DNA from: Geodermatophilus sabuli
Lineage (GTDB): Bacteria > Actinomycetota > Actinomycetes > Mycobacteriales > Geodermatophilaceae
Direction: 5' to 3'
Assembly (NCBI RefSeq): GCF_900215145.1
Contig: NZ_OBDO01000001.1
Location: forward strand, 992,001 to 1,056,000
Length of the DNA stretch: 64,000 nt
The translations under genes were made by a program, and so were the position numbers. The stretch's first letter is position 1; every line of letters starts with the position of its first letter. This document shows positions 8,092 to 16,371 of the stretch, piece after piece. A model generated the notes under the pieces. It was not told the origin of the DNA and searched no databases. It was given only the letters and a program-made list of their open reading frames with translations.

Positions 8092-8538
8092 TCAGCGCCC
8101 GTTCGGGTCGGCCCCACCGTTGGACAGCAGCGCGGCCAGTTCGTCGTCCACGTCGAGGACCGAGGACTCCTCGCCGACCGGCACCACGTTCTCGGTCAGC
8201 CGCAGGAACCCGGCCAGCGTGCCGCGGGACGCCTCGAAGAGCGCCTCGCCGGAGGGTGCGCGCAGGTGGAGGAACAGGACGTCGCCGGAGGTGCGCGACG
8301 GCCACATGCGGACGTCACCCTCTCCGGCCGGACGGTCCAGCCCCGTCCGCAGCAGCTCACGCCCGACCAGCCAGGAGATGCCCTCCTCGCCGGCCCCGCT
8401 CTCACCGAAGGTGATCCGGACCGCGAAGGGGTCGCTCACCTCGTAGCTGAGCTGCGCGGGCACCTCGGTCCAGGACTGCGGTCCCACGAGGTGGAGTGTG
8501 GTGGGGCAGGTGTACCCGGGTGTCGAGCGGCTGGTCAT
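8092..8538 (-). CDS. SsgA/SsgB-like sporulation and cell-division regulator
   Basis: 148 residues, matching the actinomycete-specific SsgA-like protein family, whose members in Streptomyces position FtsZ and guide septation. Typical segments are LSYEVSDPFAVRITFG (about 30-45), WLVGRELLRTGLDRPAGEGDVRMWP (about 56-80), LFLHLRAPSGEALFEA and LTENVVPVGEES, with the acidic C-terminal DVDDELAALL. The broad conservation resembles SsgB, the ancestral member found also in non-filamentous relatives, but paralogue identity cannot be settled by eye. The gene is divergent from an ECF sigma factor gene, 138 bases away; a link between them is only inference. Confidence 0.88.
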   Translation of the reverse strand: MTSRSTPGYTCPTTLHLVGPQSWTEVPAQLSYEVSDPFAVRITFGESGAGEEGISWLVGRELLRTGLDRPAGEGDVRMWPSRTSGDVLFLHLRAPSGEALFEASRGTLAGFLRLTENVVPVGEESSVLDVDDELAALLSNGGADPNGR

Positions 8539-8676
8539 GTCCCCAACAACGACCTTCCCTGAGTGCGGTCACGCCGGAGTGCTCCCCGGGTGCGTCGGTC
8601 CCCTCTGTGCCCGCTCCCGAGCCACCTGAACCCCGGGGCTCTCCCCGGCGTGCCCTGCGCGTGTGACGATGGAGCG

Positions 8677-9288
8677 GTGAGCCGTCCGGCACGGCGGGCC
8701 GGGGGCGGACCCGGCGACGCTGACCTGCTCGTCCGCGTGCGCGCGGGGGACAGGGGTGCCTTCGAGGAACTCTGCGACCGCCTCGGTCGCCGGGCCCTCG
8801 CCCTGGCGCGCCGCGTCCTCGTCGACGACGCCGTCGCCGAGGAGGTGCTGCGGGAGGCGTTCCTCGCCGTGTGGCGTGACCCCGGCGCCTACGACCCCGC
8901 CTCGGGCAGCGTCCGGTCCTGGCTGATGGACCTCGTGCACCTGCGAGCGGTCGAGGCCGCGCGCAGCGGACCGGGGCGGCGGCGCCGCCCCGGCGAGGCG
9001 CCGCCCCTGCGGGCGTCGTCCGGCGAGGAGGGTGCTGCCGGTGGGGGAGGCCCCGACCCGGTCCGCGTGGCGCTGCGTGCCCTTCCCGACGCCGAGCGCG
9101 AGGCGCTCACGCTGGCCTACTACGGCGGGTACACCCAGCGTGAGGTCGCGGCCCTGACCGGCGCACCACTCGGCGAGGTCAAGAGCTGCGTGCTCGCGGC
9201 GGTGCGCCGGCTCCACGGCGAGCTCGGCGCCGGCCCGCTGGGCGGTGCGCTGGGCAGCCCTGCCGTCGCCGAGCGGCCGGGACGATGA
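8677..9288 (+). CDS. ECF-type RNA polymerase sigma factor, somewhat degenerate
   Basis: 203 residues with sigma-70 region 2 (DLLVRVRAGDRGAFEELCDR ... AEEVLREAFLAVWRDPGAYDP, about 15-75) and region 4 (ALPDAEREALTLAYYGGYTQREVAALTGAP, about 145-175). It resembles the SigK group and overlaps by 4 bases (ATGA) with a RskA-like anti-sigma gene. Two places deviate from the family: the region 2.4 stretch DLVHLRAVEAARS (usually HRRAVDRVR) and the last region 4 helix GEVKSCVLAAVRRL (usually VKSRIRRGL), where Arg is replaced by Cys-Val. GTG 8677 was chosen; a weak GACGAT hexamer ends six bases before it. The frame is open for 38 codons upstream, low-complexity. Confidence 0.85.
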   Translation: MSRPARRAGGGPGDADLLVRVRAGDRGAFEELCDRLGRRALALARRVLVDDAVAEEVLREAFLAVWRDPGAYDPASGSVRSWLMDLVHLRAVEAARSGPGRRRRPGEAPPLRASSGEEGAAGGGGPDPVRVALRALPDAEREALTLAYYGGYTQREVAALTGAPLGEVKSCVLAAVRRLHGELGAGPLGGALGSPAVAERPGR

Positions 9289-10187
9289 GCGGCTCCGCCC
9301 CGCCGCGCGGCGAGGAGCACGGCGCCTTGGACGAACTGGCCGTCGGCTGGGCCCTGCACGCGCTCGAGCCGGAGGAGGAGACGCTGTTCGCGGCCCACCT
9401 CCCGGGGTGCTCGCGCTGCCGCGGCACGGTCGCGGAGACCGGCGAGGTCCTGGCCGCCCTGGCCGGGGCGCTGCCGGCCGCCGTCCCCTCCGACCGCCTG
9501 CGGGAGGCGCTCCGGGCGGCGGCCGGGGACACCATGCAGGTGCCCGGCCGGCCGGCGCCCGGAGCGGGCGTCCCCGACGGGGCGTCGCCGGGCGGGGCGT
9601 CGCCGGGCGGGGACACCGGCCGGCCGGGCCCCGAGACCGTCCCGACGGGGTTCCCCGAGCCGTTCGTGCCCGTCGCCGGTCGGCCCGCGGTGCCGCCGAC
9701 CGCGTGGCGCCGGGTGCTGCCGAACGCGCTCGTCGCCACCGCGGTGGCGGCCATCCTGGCCCTCGGCACCTGGAACGTGGTGCTGAGCACGGCCCGGGAC
9801 GAGGCCCGGGCGACCGTCGCCCGGCAGGCCGACGTGGTGAACGCACTGCTGACCCCCGGCCGGGCGACCGTCGTCCCCCTGTCCGGTGACGACGGCGCGC
9901 CCGTGGCCACGGTGGTGACCCGCAACGGTGAGGTGCAGGTGGTGAACCACGGGCTGCCGGTCAACGACCCGGGGGAGGTGACCTACGTCCTCTGGGGCAC
10001 CAGTGACGGGGCGGCCGTGGCGCTGGGCACCTTCGACGTGGTCTCCCCACGGATGGACCTGCAGGCCGTAGGCTCCGCCGCGACCGGCCTCGACGAGCAC
10101 GACGGCTACGGCATCAGCCTCGAGCCCGGTCGCCTGGCTCCGTCGGCACCGACGGACATCGTCGCGCGTGGTGAGGTGACCAACTGA
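9285..10187 (+). CDS. RskA-like zinc anti-sigma factor (membrane)
   Basis: 300 residues. The N-terminus has the zinc-containing anti-sigma motif HLPGCSRC (H about 38, Cys about 42 and 45), the part that grips the cognate ECF sigma factor. A Pro/Gly-rich linker (about 80-135, with a 15-bp tandem DNA repeat giving GASPG GASPG) leads to one transmembrane helix (NALVATAVAAILALGTWNVVL, about 146-166) and an extracytoplasmic RskA domain (GEVTYVLWGTSDG ... ALGTFDVV ... GYGISLEPG). It should hold the upstream sigma factor at the membrane until regulated proteolysis releases it. ATGA overlap implies translational coupling. Confidence 0.88.
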   Translation: MSGSAPPRGEEHGALDELAVGWALHALEPEEETLFAAHLPGCSRCRGTVAETGEVLAALAGALPAAVPSDRLREALRAAAGDTMQVPGRPAPGAGVPDGASPGGASPGGDTGRPGPETVPTGFPEPFVPVAGRPAVPPTAWRRVLPNALVATAVAAILALGTWNVVLSTARDEARATVARQADVVNALLTPGRATVVPLSGDDGAPVATVVTRNGEVQVVNHGLPVNDPGEVTYVLWGTSDGAAVALGTFDVVSPRMDLQAVGSAATGLDEHDGYGISLEPGRLAPSAPTDIVARGEVTN

Positions 10188-10201
10188 CCGGCCCGGAGAC
10201 G

Positions 10202-10675
10202 GTGGCGCGCCCCGAGCGGGAGCGTCGGCACCACCAGACGACCGAGGAGTTGCGCACTCGCTTCGCCGAGGACGGCGTCCGCAGCCTGCGGGAGCGCGTG
10301 GCCGAGACGCGCTGGCGTCGCCGGCTGGCCGCCCGGCGCACCGTCGACACCACCTACCGGGTGGGCGTCGGCGTCGTCGGCGGCCTGATCGTCGCCGTGG
10401 GCCTGGCCACCATCCCGCTGCCGGGGCCGGGCTGGCTGACCGTCATCGCCGGCCTGTTCGTGCTGGCCAGCGAGTTCTTCTGGGCCGAGCGGCTGCTGGA
10501 GTTCACCAAGAAGCACGTCACGCGGTGGACCAACTGGCTCGGCCGGCAGCCGGTGTGGGTGCGCCTGGCGGTGGCGCTGGCCACCGCGGCGTTCGTCTAC
10601 GGCGTCCTGGTCGTGACCCTGCACGTCATGGGCGTGCCGTGGTGGGTCCCGGGGTGGGTGCCACTGTGGCGCTGA
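10202..10675 (+). CDS. PGPGW-motif membrane protein (TIGR02611-like)
   Basis: 157 residues. A basic, Arg-rich N-terminal segment (about 1-55) precedes two membrane helices around PLPGPGWLTVIAGLFVLASE, the hallmark of the PGPGW family, then a cytoplasmic-looking basic helix (FTKKHVTRWTNWLG) and a last membrane segment (AVALATAAFVYGVLVVTLHV). Function of the family is unknown. Start GTG 10202 lies 14 bases after the anti-sigma stop with GGAG just upstream, so it is probably the third gene of that operon. Confidence 0.75.
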   Translation: MARPERERRHHQTTEELRTRFAEDGVRSLRERVAETRWRRRLAARRTVDTTYRVGVGVVGGLIVAVGLATIPLPGPGWLTVIAGLFVLASEFFWAERLLEFTKKHVTRWTNWLGRQPVWVRLAVALATAAFVYGVLVVTLHVMGVPWWVPGWVPLWR

Positions 10676-10683
10676 GCGTCTGG

Positions 10684-10689
10684 CAGAAT
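10684..10689 (+). promoter_or_regulatory. Candidate -10 of tRNA-Val(CAC)
   Basis: CAGAAT ends nine bases before the mature 5' end of tRNA-Val(CAC). It is a good -10 match, but no -35 box stands out upstream. Confidence 0.4.
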
Positions 10690-10698
10690 GGGGCGCAC

Positions 10699-10770
10699 GG
10701 GCGATTGGCTCAGTGGTAGAGCGCTTCGTTCACACCGAAGAGGTCACTGGTTCGAACCCAGTATCGCCCA
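10699..10770 (+). tRNA. tRNA-Val (CAC)
   Basis: 72 nt without CCA. Acceptor GGGCGAT/ATCGCCC, anticodon stem CTTCG/CGAAG around loop TTCACAC (CAC). Same sequence as the minus-strand tRNA-Val(GAC) except for the anticodon arm, so the two look like an inverted duplicate pair 2.9 kb apart. Confidence 0.97.
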
Positions 10771-10775
10771 CACCC

Positions 10776-10816
10776 GGCAGAGGCCCGGTCCGCGCACAGC
10801 GGGCCGGGCCTCTGCC
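10776..10816 (+). terminator. Terminator after tRNA-Val(CAC)
   Basis: A 13-bp perfect inverted repeat GGCAGAGGCCCGG/CCGGGCCTCTGCC, whose inner part can extend further with one G.U pair, starts five bases after the tRNA. Confidence 0.8.
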
Positions 10817-10849
10817 GTTCCCGCGCCCCGGCAGCTCCCGAGGGGGACG

Positions 10850-11308
10850 ATGGGGGAGATGTCCCCGCGCCGGCGCCCGCCCGAGGCCGACCCCGCCCCG
10901 CTGCGCTCCCCGGGACGGGCCGAGCGGCTGGCCGCCGTGCTCGAGCGTGACGGCGGCACGTGCACCTGGTGCGGCCGCGCCTTCGGGCCGCTGGTGGTCC
11001 CCACCACCGACCACGTCGTGCCCCGGGTCAAGGGCGGCCCGTCCTGGCTGGAGAACGAGGTGGCGGCCTGCCGCCGGTGCAACGCCGAGCGCGGGCACCG
11101 GACGCCGGTCGACTGGTTGCAGGAGTGCCGGCGGCGCGGCTGGCCGGCCGACGCCCCCCGCCTGGCCCGGGTGCTCACCGCGCTGGAGGTGGCCATCGCC
11201 CGCGAGGGCGGCCAGCGCCGGGCACGGCCCTACCTCGACGCCCAGTTGCGGCGTCTGCGCCGGCAGGAGCCGCAGGGGGCCGCCCCGGGACGTCGTACGG
11301 TCGCCTAG
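10850..11308 (+). CDS. HNH endonuclease domain protein
   Basis: 152 residues. The HNH/zinc module is complete: CTWC (first Cys pair, about residue 42), TTDHVVPRVKGG (the catalytic DH region), SWLENEVAACRRCNAERGHRTP (Asn and the second Cys pair CRRC). Such stand-alone HNH proteins are common in actinobacteria; their target is generally unknown and may be repair- or mobile-element-related. ATG 10850 has GAGGGGG just upstream; ATG 10859 is possible but poorly spaced. The stop codon overlaps the GTG start of the MOSC gene (TAGTG). Confidence 0.8.
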   Translation: MGEMSPRRRPPEADPAPLRSPGRAERLAAVLERDGGTCTWCGRAFGPLVVPTTDHVVPRVKGGPSWLENEVAACRRCNAERGHRTPVDWLQECRRRGWPADAPRLARVLTALEVAIAREGGQRRARPYLDAQLRRLRRQEPQGAAPGRRTVA

Positions 11309-11877
11309 TGACCGCGACGGGCAGGGTCGAGCAACTGACGGTCTACCCGGTCAAGAGCCTGGGCGGCCGGGACGTCGCCGTGGCCCACGTCGGCCCCGGC
11401 GGCCTGGCCGGCGACCGCGCGTGGGTGGTCGTGGACGCCACCACGGGGGAGCGGGTGACGGTCAAGGGGACACCGGCCATGGCCGGCGTCGTCGCCACCG
11501 GGGACGCCGAGGCCGACACGACCGCCCTCACCGAGGTCCTCGGCCGGCCGGTGCGGCTGGACCGGGCGGCCGCGCCGCAGGTCGACGTCGCCGCGGTGCA
11601 CCTGGTGAGCCGCGCCGCGATCGCCCGTGCCGCCGAGGGCGAGGTGCCCGAGGGCTGCTCGGCCGACGACCCCCGCGCCAACGTGCTCCTCGACCTCCCC
11701 GCGGGCGAGGACGAACGCCGCTGGGTCGGCCGGACCGTCCGCGTCGGCGAGGTGGAGCTCGTCGTCACCCGCACGCCCAAGCACTGCCTCGGGGTCTACG
11801 CCGACGTGCGCACGCCGGGCCGGGTGCGGGTGGGGGACGCGGTCGAGGTGCACGACCCCCGGCTGCCGGGCCCGTGA
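11308..11877 (+). CDS. MOSC domain protein
   Basis: 189 residues. The N-terminal beta-barrel segment (VEQLTVYPVKSLGGRDVAVA, GLAGDRAWVVVD) and the C-terminal MOSC part (DDPRANVLLDLP ... VRVGEVELVVTRTPKHCLGVYADV) match the family related to the molybdenum cofactor sulfurase C-terminus and to YiiM/YcbX. The Cys in KHCLGVY is a candidate for the conserved cysteine used by mARC/YcbX-type enzymes to bind Mo cofactor. The physiological substrate is not predictable. It overlaps both neighbours by 1-4 bases, so the HNH, MOSC and CapA-like genes are one transcription unit. Confidence 0.8.
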   Translation: MTATGRVEQLTVYPVKSLGGRDVAVAHVGPGGLAGDRAWVVVDATTGERVTVKGTPAMAGVVATGDAEADTTALTEVLGRPVRLDRAAAPQVDVAAVHLVSRAAIARAAEGEVPEGCSADDPRANVLLDLPAGEDERRWVGRTVRVGEVELVVTRTPKHCLGVYADVRTPGRVRVGDAVEVHDPRLPGP

Positions 11878-12971
11878 GCCGGGGGCGGGCCGCGCTGGGC
11901 CTGGTGCTCCTGCTGGCCGGCTGCGGCGCGCCGGGCGCCGGGGACGAGGCGCCCACCGCCACGGCGGCGGCTTCGTCCGCGGCCGAGAGCGTCACCCTGC
12001 TGGCCACCGGGGACGTCCTGGTCCACCAGGACGGCGCGCTGGTCGCCGGCGCGGCCACGGGCGACGGCGGGTACGACTTCACCGACGTCTTCGCGCCGGT
12101 GGCTCCGCTGATCGCTGCCGCGGACCTCGCCCTCTGCCACCTGGAGACGCCGGTCGCCCCCGAGGCCGGCCCGTTCCGCGGGTACCCGGGCTTCGCCGTC
12201 CAGCCGCAGGTGGTCGACGCGCTCGCCGACGCCGGGTACGACCTGTGCACGACGGCGTCGAACCACTCGCTGGACGACGGCGTCGACGGCCTGGACCGCA
12301 CCCTGGACGTGCTCGACGCGGCCGGCATCGCCTCCGCCGGCACGTACCGCTCGGCGGCGGAGAGCACGACGCCGGTGGTGGTCGACGCCGCCGGGGTGCG
12401 GGTGGCGTCGGTGGCCGCGACGTCGGGGCTCAACGGGGTGCCGCTGCCGGCCGGGCGACCGTGGGCCGTCGACGTCGCGGACGTCCCTGACGTCGACGGC
12501 GTGCTGGCCGCCGCCGCCCGGGCCCGCGCCGCCGGTGCCGAGATCGTCGTCGCGAGCCTGCACTGCTGCCGCGAGTACGAGCACGAGCCGACCGCGGCGC
12601 AGGAGGAGGCGGTGCGCACCCTCCTGGCCTCGCCGGACGTCGACCTGGTGCTCGGCCACCACGCGCACGTGGTCCAGCCGTTCGAGCGGATCGACGGGGA
12701 GTGGGCCGCCTACGGCCTGGGCAACCACCTGGCCGAGCACGCCACCCGCGGTTTCCCCACGGAGGACTCGGTCGCGGCCCGGTTCACCTTCACCCGCGGC
12801 GCCGACGGCCGCTTCGCCGTCAGCCGGGCCGAGGCGGTGCCGCTGCGCATCGACCGCCGTCCGGACCGGGTGCAGGTCGCGCCGGCCGACCCGGCCACGG
12901 CCGCTCGCGTCGCCGAGGTCCTGGACCGGCGTGGCGCGGTCGCCGCCGGCCTGGCGATCGTCCCGGGGTGA
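11874..12971 (+). CDS. CapA-family metallophosphatase-like lipoprotein
   Basis: 365 residues. A short basic N-terminus and hydrophobic stretch end in a lipobox LLAGC (about residues 14-18), so the mature protein is probably lipid-anchored outside the membrane. The CapA/PgsA calcineurin-like fold follows: LLATGDVLVHQ, DLALCHLETP, TASNHSLDDG, VASLHCCREYEHEPT and VLGHHAHVVQPFE, which supply the conserved His/Asp/Asn ligands. CapA homologues take part in poly-gamma-glutamate capsule export, but no capB/capC is nearby, so that role is not supported here. GTGA overlap with the MOSC gene. Confidence 0.85.
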   Translation: MSRGRAALGLVLLLAGCGAPGAGDEAPTATAAASSAAESVTLLATGDVLVHQDGALVAGAATGDGGYDFTDVFAPVAPLIAAADLALCHLETPVAPEAGPFRGYPGFAVQPQVVDALADAGYDLCTTASNHSLDDGVDGLDRTLDVLDAAGIASAGTYRSAAESTTPVVVDAAGVRVASVAATSGLNGVPLPAGRPWAVDVADVPDVDGVLAAAARARAAGAEIVVASLHCCREYEHEPTAAQEEAVRTLLASPDVDLVLGHHAHVVQPFERIDGEWAAYGLGNHLAEHATRGFPTEDSVAARFTFTRGADGRFAVSRAEAVPLRIDRRPDRVQVAPADPATAARVAEVLDRRGAVAAGLAIVPG

Positions 12972-12985
12972 CCTGCGCCGCGCAC

Positions 12986-12991
12986 TAGGCT
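12986..12991 (+). promoter_or_regulatory. Candidate -10 TAGGCT of thrS
   Basis: TAGGCT would give a leader of about 75 nt before the thrS GTG start. The leader was checked for a T-box stem/anticodon bulge and none was recognised. Confidence 0.4.
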
Positions 12992-13072
12992 CGGAGGGGC
13001 TGGCGCATACGTTGTGTCCAGCAGCGCCCGGGCCACCGGGCGCGACCGCCGTCGATCCTCTGGAGCGCTCTC

Positions 13073-15112
13073 GTGTCGACCCCGCCCTCGCCCACCGCCG
13101 TCGGTCCCGTCCGGGTGCCGGCCGGGACGACGGCCCAGGACGCGCTCAAGGACGCCGGGGTACCCCTCAAGGGCCCCGACGGCGCGGTCGTCGTCCGCGA
13201 CGTGACCACCGGCGACCTCAGGGACCTCGCGTGGGTGCCCGACGCCGACGCCGAGGTGGAGCCGGTGCCGGCCGCCAGCCCCGACGGGCGTGCGGTGATC
13301 CGGCACTCGACCGCGCACGTGCTCGCCCAGGCGGTGCAGGACCTCTTCCCGGGCACCCGGCTGGGCATCGGCCCGCCGGTGGAGAACGGCTTCTACTACG
13401 ACTTCGACCCGGAGCGGCCCTTCACCCCCGAGGACCTCAAGGCCCTCGAGAAGCGGATGCAGGAGATCGTCCGCGCCGCCCAGCGGTTCGCCCGCCGGGA
13501 GATCAGCGACGGCGACGCTCGGTCCGAGCTGGCGCACGAGCCGTACAAGCTCGAGCTGATCGGGCTCAAGGGTGGTGCCGGGGAGGCGGCCGAGGGGGCC
13601 GACGTGGAGGTCGGCGGCGCCCAGCTGACCATGTACGACAACCTCGACGCCCGCACCGGTGACCGGGTCTGGACCGACCTGTGCCGCGGCCCGCACGTGC
13701 CGCGGACGTCGAACATCCCGGCGTTCAGCCTCACCCGGTCGGCCGCCGCGTACTGGCGGGGGAGCGAGAAGAACCCGCAGCTGCAGCGCGTCTACGGCAC
13801 CGCCTGGGAGAGCAAGGAGGCGCACAAGGCCCACCTGGAGCACCTGGCCGAGGCCGAGCGCCGCGACCACCGGCGCCTCGGCGTCGAGCTGGACCTCTTC
13901 AGCTTCCCCGACGAGATCGGCTCCGGGCTGGCGGTGTTCCACCCGAAGGGCGGCGTCGTCAAGCGGGAGATGGAGGACTACGTCCGGCAGCGGCACATCG
14001 AGGAGGGCTTCGACTACGTCGGGACGCCGCACATCAGCAAGCGCGGCCTGTTCGAGACCTCCGGGCACCTGCCGTACTACGAGGAGACCATGTTCCCGGG
14101 CATGGAGCTGGAGAACAGCGAGTACTTCCTCAAGGCCATGAACTGCCCGATGCACAACCTGATCTTCCGGTCGCGCGGGCGGTCCTACCGCGAGCTGCCG
14201 CTGCGGTTCTTCGAGTTCGGATCGGTGTACCGGTTCGAGAAGTCCGGCGTCGTCCACGGCCTGACCCGCGTGCGCGGGCTGACCCAGGACGACTCGCACA
14301 GCTACGTCACCCCCGAGCAGGCGCCGGGTGAGATCCGGCACCTGCTGGCGTTCGTGCTCGGCCTGCTGCGCGACTTCGGCCTCGACGACTACCACCTGGA
14401 GCTGTCCACCCGCGACGACTCGCCCAAGTTCATCGGGTCCGACGAGGAGTGGGCGGCCGCCACCGAGGTGCTGCGGGAGGCGGCGGAGGAGACCGGCCTG
14501 GAGCTCGTCCCCGACCCGGGCGGCGCGGCCTACTACGGGCCGAAGATCTCCGTGCAGGCCCGCGACGCGATCGGCCGCACCTGGCAGATGTCGACCATCC
14601 AGTACGACTTCAACCAGCCGGCCCGGTTCGGCCTGGAGTACAGCGCCGCCGACGGCACCCGGCAGCAGCCGGTCATGATCCACTCGGCGAAGTTCGGGTC
14701 CATCGAGCGGTTCTTCGGCGTCCTCACCGAGCACTACGCCGGCGCGTTCCCGGCGTGGCTCGCGCCGGTGCAGGTGGTCGGCATCCCGGTCACCGACGAG
14801 CAGGTGCCCTACCTGACCGACGTCGCGCTGCGGCTGCGCGCCCGGGGGATCCGGGTGGAGGTCGACGACTCCGACGACCGCATGCAGAAGAAGATCCGCA
14901 CCGCCAGCAAGCAGAAGGTGCCGTTCGTGCTCATCGCCGGGTCCACCGACGCGGAGGCGGGCGCGGTCTCCTTCCGCTTCCGTGACGGCAGCCAGCACAA
15001 CGGCGTGCCGGTCGGGCAGGCCGTCGACGCGATCACCCAGTGGGTGGCGGGCCGGGCCAACGTCGACCCGACCGCCGAGGCCCTGGTGACCGACCGCGTG
15101 GTGGCCGGATGA
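13073..15112 (+). CDS. thrS: Threonyl-tRNA synthetase
   Basis: 679 residues, full length. Order of domains: short TGS-like N-terminus (about 1-75), the editing/SAD domain with [11 protein letters not shown] (about 80), class II catalytic core with [10 protein letters not shown] and [13 protein letters not shown] (Cys zinc ligand), motif 2 [20 protein letters not shown], motif 3 near [11 protein letters not shown], and the anticodon-binding domain (from about 565, [15 protein letters not shown]). GTG 13073 has GGAG eight bases upstream. First gene of a long operon that continues into phospholipid synthesis by ATGA overlap. Confidence 0.97.
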   Translation: MSTPPSPTAVGPVRVPAGTTAQDALKDAGVPLKGPDGAVVVRDVTTGDLRDLAWVPDADAEVEPVPAASPDGRAVIRHSTAHVLAQAVQDLFPGTRLGIGPPVENGFYYDFDPERPFTPEDLKALEKRMQEIVRAAQRFARREISDGDARSELAHEPYKLELIGLKGGAGEAAEGADVEVGGAQLTMYDNLDARTGDRVWTDLCRGPHVPRTSNIPAFSLTRSAAAYWRGSEKNPQLQRVYGTAWESKEAHKAHLEHLAEAERRDHRRLGVELDLFSFPDEIGSGLAVFHPKGGVVKREMEDYVRQRHIEEGFDYVGTPHISKRGLFETSGHLPYYEETMFPGMELENSEYFLKAMNCPMHNLIFRSRGRSYRELPLRFFEFGSVYRFEKSGVVHGLTRVRGLTQDDSHSYVTPEQAPGEIRHLLAFVLGLLRDFGLDDYHLELSTRDDSPKFIGSDEEWAAATEVLREAAEETGLELVPDPGGAAYYGPKISVQARDAIGRTWQMSTIQYDFNQPARFGLEYSAADGTRQQPVMIHSAKFGSIERFFGVLTEHYAGAFPAWLAPVQVVGIPVTDEQVPYLTDVALRLRARGIRVEVDDSDDRMQKKIRTASKQKVPFVLIAGSTDAEAGAVSFRFRDGSQHNGVPVGQAVDAITQWVAGRANVDPTAEALVTDRVVAG

Positions 15113-15696
15113 GCACCGGCGCGGAGGAGGTCTTCCGGGTCGCCGTCCCGAGTGACGACGGCGGCCCGGCCACGGTCTTCGAGCACCTGTGGACGCCGTA
15201 CCGGATGGCCTACATCCGGGGAGAGGGCAAGCCGACGGGCGCCCACGACTGCCCGTTCTGCCTCATCCCGCAGATGGACGACGAGGAGGGGCTCGTCGTC
15301 GCCCGCGGCGAGCGGGTCTTCGCGGTGCTCAACCTGTACCCGTACAACGCCGGCCACCTGATGCTGGTGCCCTACCGGCACGTGCCCGACTACACCGACC
15401 TCACGCCGGAGGAGGTGGCGGAGCTCGGCTGGTTCACCCAGACGGCGATGCGCGTGGTGCGCGCGGTCTCCGGCGCACACGGGTTCAACATCGGCATGAA
15501 CCAGGGGTCGGTCGCCGGTGCGGGGATCGCCGACCACCTGCACCAGCACGCCGTCCCGCGCTGGGGCGGGGACACCAACTTCATGCCGGTCATCGGGCTC
15601 ACGCGGGTGCTCCCGCAGGTGCTCCGGGAGACCCGCGCGCTGCTGGCGCAGCACTGGCCCGCCGACGGCGCGCCCGTCCCGGCCCAGGGGAACTGA
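15109..15696 (+). CDS. HIT-family Ap4A phosphorylase-like hydrolase
   Basis: 195 residues. The histidine triad is [11 protein letters not shown] near residue 145-155, preceded by the Cys pair CPFC (about 46-49) found in the actinobacterial branch. The mycobacterial protein at the same place (between thrS and pgsA) is an Ap4A phosphorylase, so diadenosine tetraphosphate breakdown is the likely role, by family and synteny. It overlaps thrS (ATGA) and directly abuts pgsA. Pairing with an aminoacyl-tRNA synthetase fits, since these enzymes make Ap4A as a side product. Confidence 0.88.
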   Translation: MSTGAEEVFRVAVPSDDGGPATVFEHLWTPYRMAYIRGEGKPTGAHDCPFCLIPQMDDEEGLVVARGERVFAVLNLYPYNAGHLMLVPYRHVPDYTDLTPEEVAELGWFTQTAMRVVRAVSGAHGFNIGMNQGSVAGAGIADHLHQHAVPRWGGDTNFMPVIGLTRVLPQVLRETRALLAQHWPADGAPVPAQGN

Positions 15697-16371
15697 GTGC
15701 TCGGCGTCAACGCCCGCGCCGCCGTCGGCCGGTTCTGGGCGCCGGTGGCCAACCGGCTGCTCCGCCTCGGCGTCACTGCGGACGTGGTGACGCTGACCGG
15801 GACCCTCGGAGCCGTCGCCGGAGCGGCCGGGCTGATCGCCACCGGCCACCTGTTCTGGGGCGCGTTCACCGTCACGATCTTCGTGCTGCTGGACATGCTC
15901 GACGGCGCGCTGGCCCGCGCCCGCGGTGGGGGCTCGCTGTTCGGGGCGGTGCTGGACTCCACCGGGGACCGCGCCGCCGACGCGGCCATCTTCGGTGCGC
16001 TGGTGTGGTGGTACTCCGGGGAGGGCGACAACCGGCTGCTGGTGCTGCTGGCGCTGCTCTGCCTGGTGCTCGGCGTGCTCACCTCCTACATCAAGGCCCG
16101 GGCCGAGGGGGTCGGGCTGTCCTGCGACGTCGGGATCGTCGAGCGCACGGAGCGGCTGATCCTCGTGCTGGTCGGCACCGGCTTCACCGGCCTGGGCATC
16201 CCGTACGCCCTGCACGTCACGCTCTGGGTGCTCCTGGTCGGCAGCGCCGTCACGGTCGGGCAGCGGTTCGTCGCCGTCCGCCGGGCCGGCCGCGGGCGGC
16301 CGCTGCCCTCTGTGTCGCCGCCCTCTGTGCCGCCGTCCTCCGCGCCGCCGTCCGGGACGACGGCGCCGTGA
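15697..16371 (+). CDS. pgsA: Phosphatidylinositol phosphate synthase (CDP-alcohol phosphatidyltransferase)
   Basis: 224 residues. The CDP-alcohol phosphotransferase signature DxxDGxxAR...GxxxDxxxD is fully present (DMLDGALARARGG ... GAVLDSTGD, about 67-92), on an integral membrane protein with about six hydrophobic helices. The location before the PIM acyltransferase and pimA identifies it as the PgsA1-type enzyme that makes phosphatidylinositol phosphate from CDP-diacylglycerol and inositol phosphate, rather than the glycerol phosphate enzyme. The C-terminal tail has a Ser/Pro repeat (PSVSPPSVPPSSAPPSG) and is cytoplasmic or disordered. Starts at GTG right after the HIT stop. Confidence 0.9.
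   Translation: MLGVNARAAVGRFWAPVANRLLRLGVTADVVTLTGTLGAVAGAAGLIATGHLFWGAFTVTIFVLLDMLDGALARARGGGSLFGAVLDSTGDRAADAAIFGALVWWYSGEGDNRLLVLLALLCLVLGVLTSYIKARAEGVGLSCDVGIVERTERLILVLVGTGFTGLGIPYALHVTLWVLLVGSAVTVGQRFVAVRRAGRGRPLPSVSPPSVPPSSAPPSGTTAP

Noticed and set aside
12972-13072. Possible T-box riboswitch before thrS
   Set aside because: No T-box consensus, specifier hairpin or terminator-antiterminator pair is visible in the roughly 75-nt leader.
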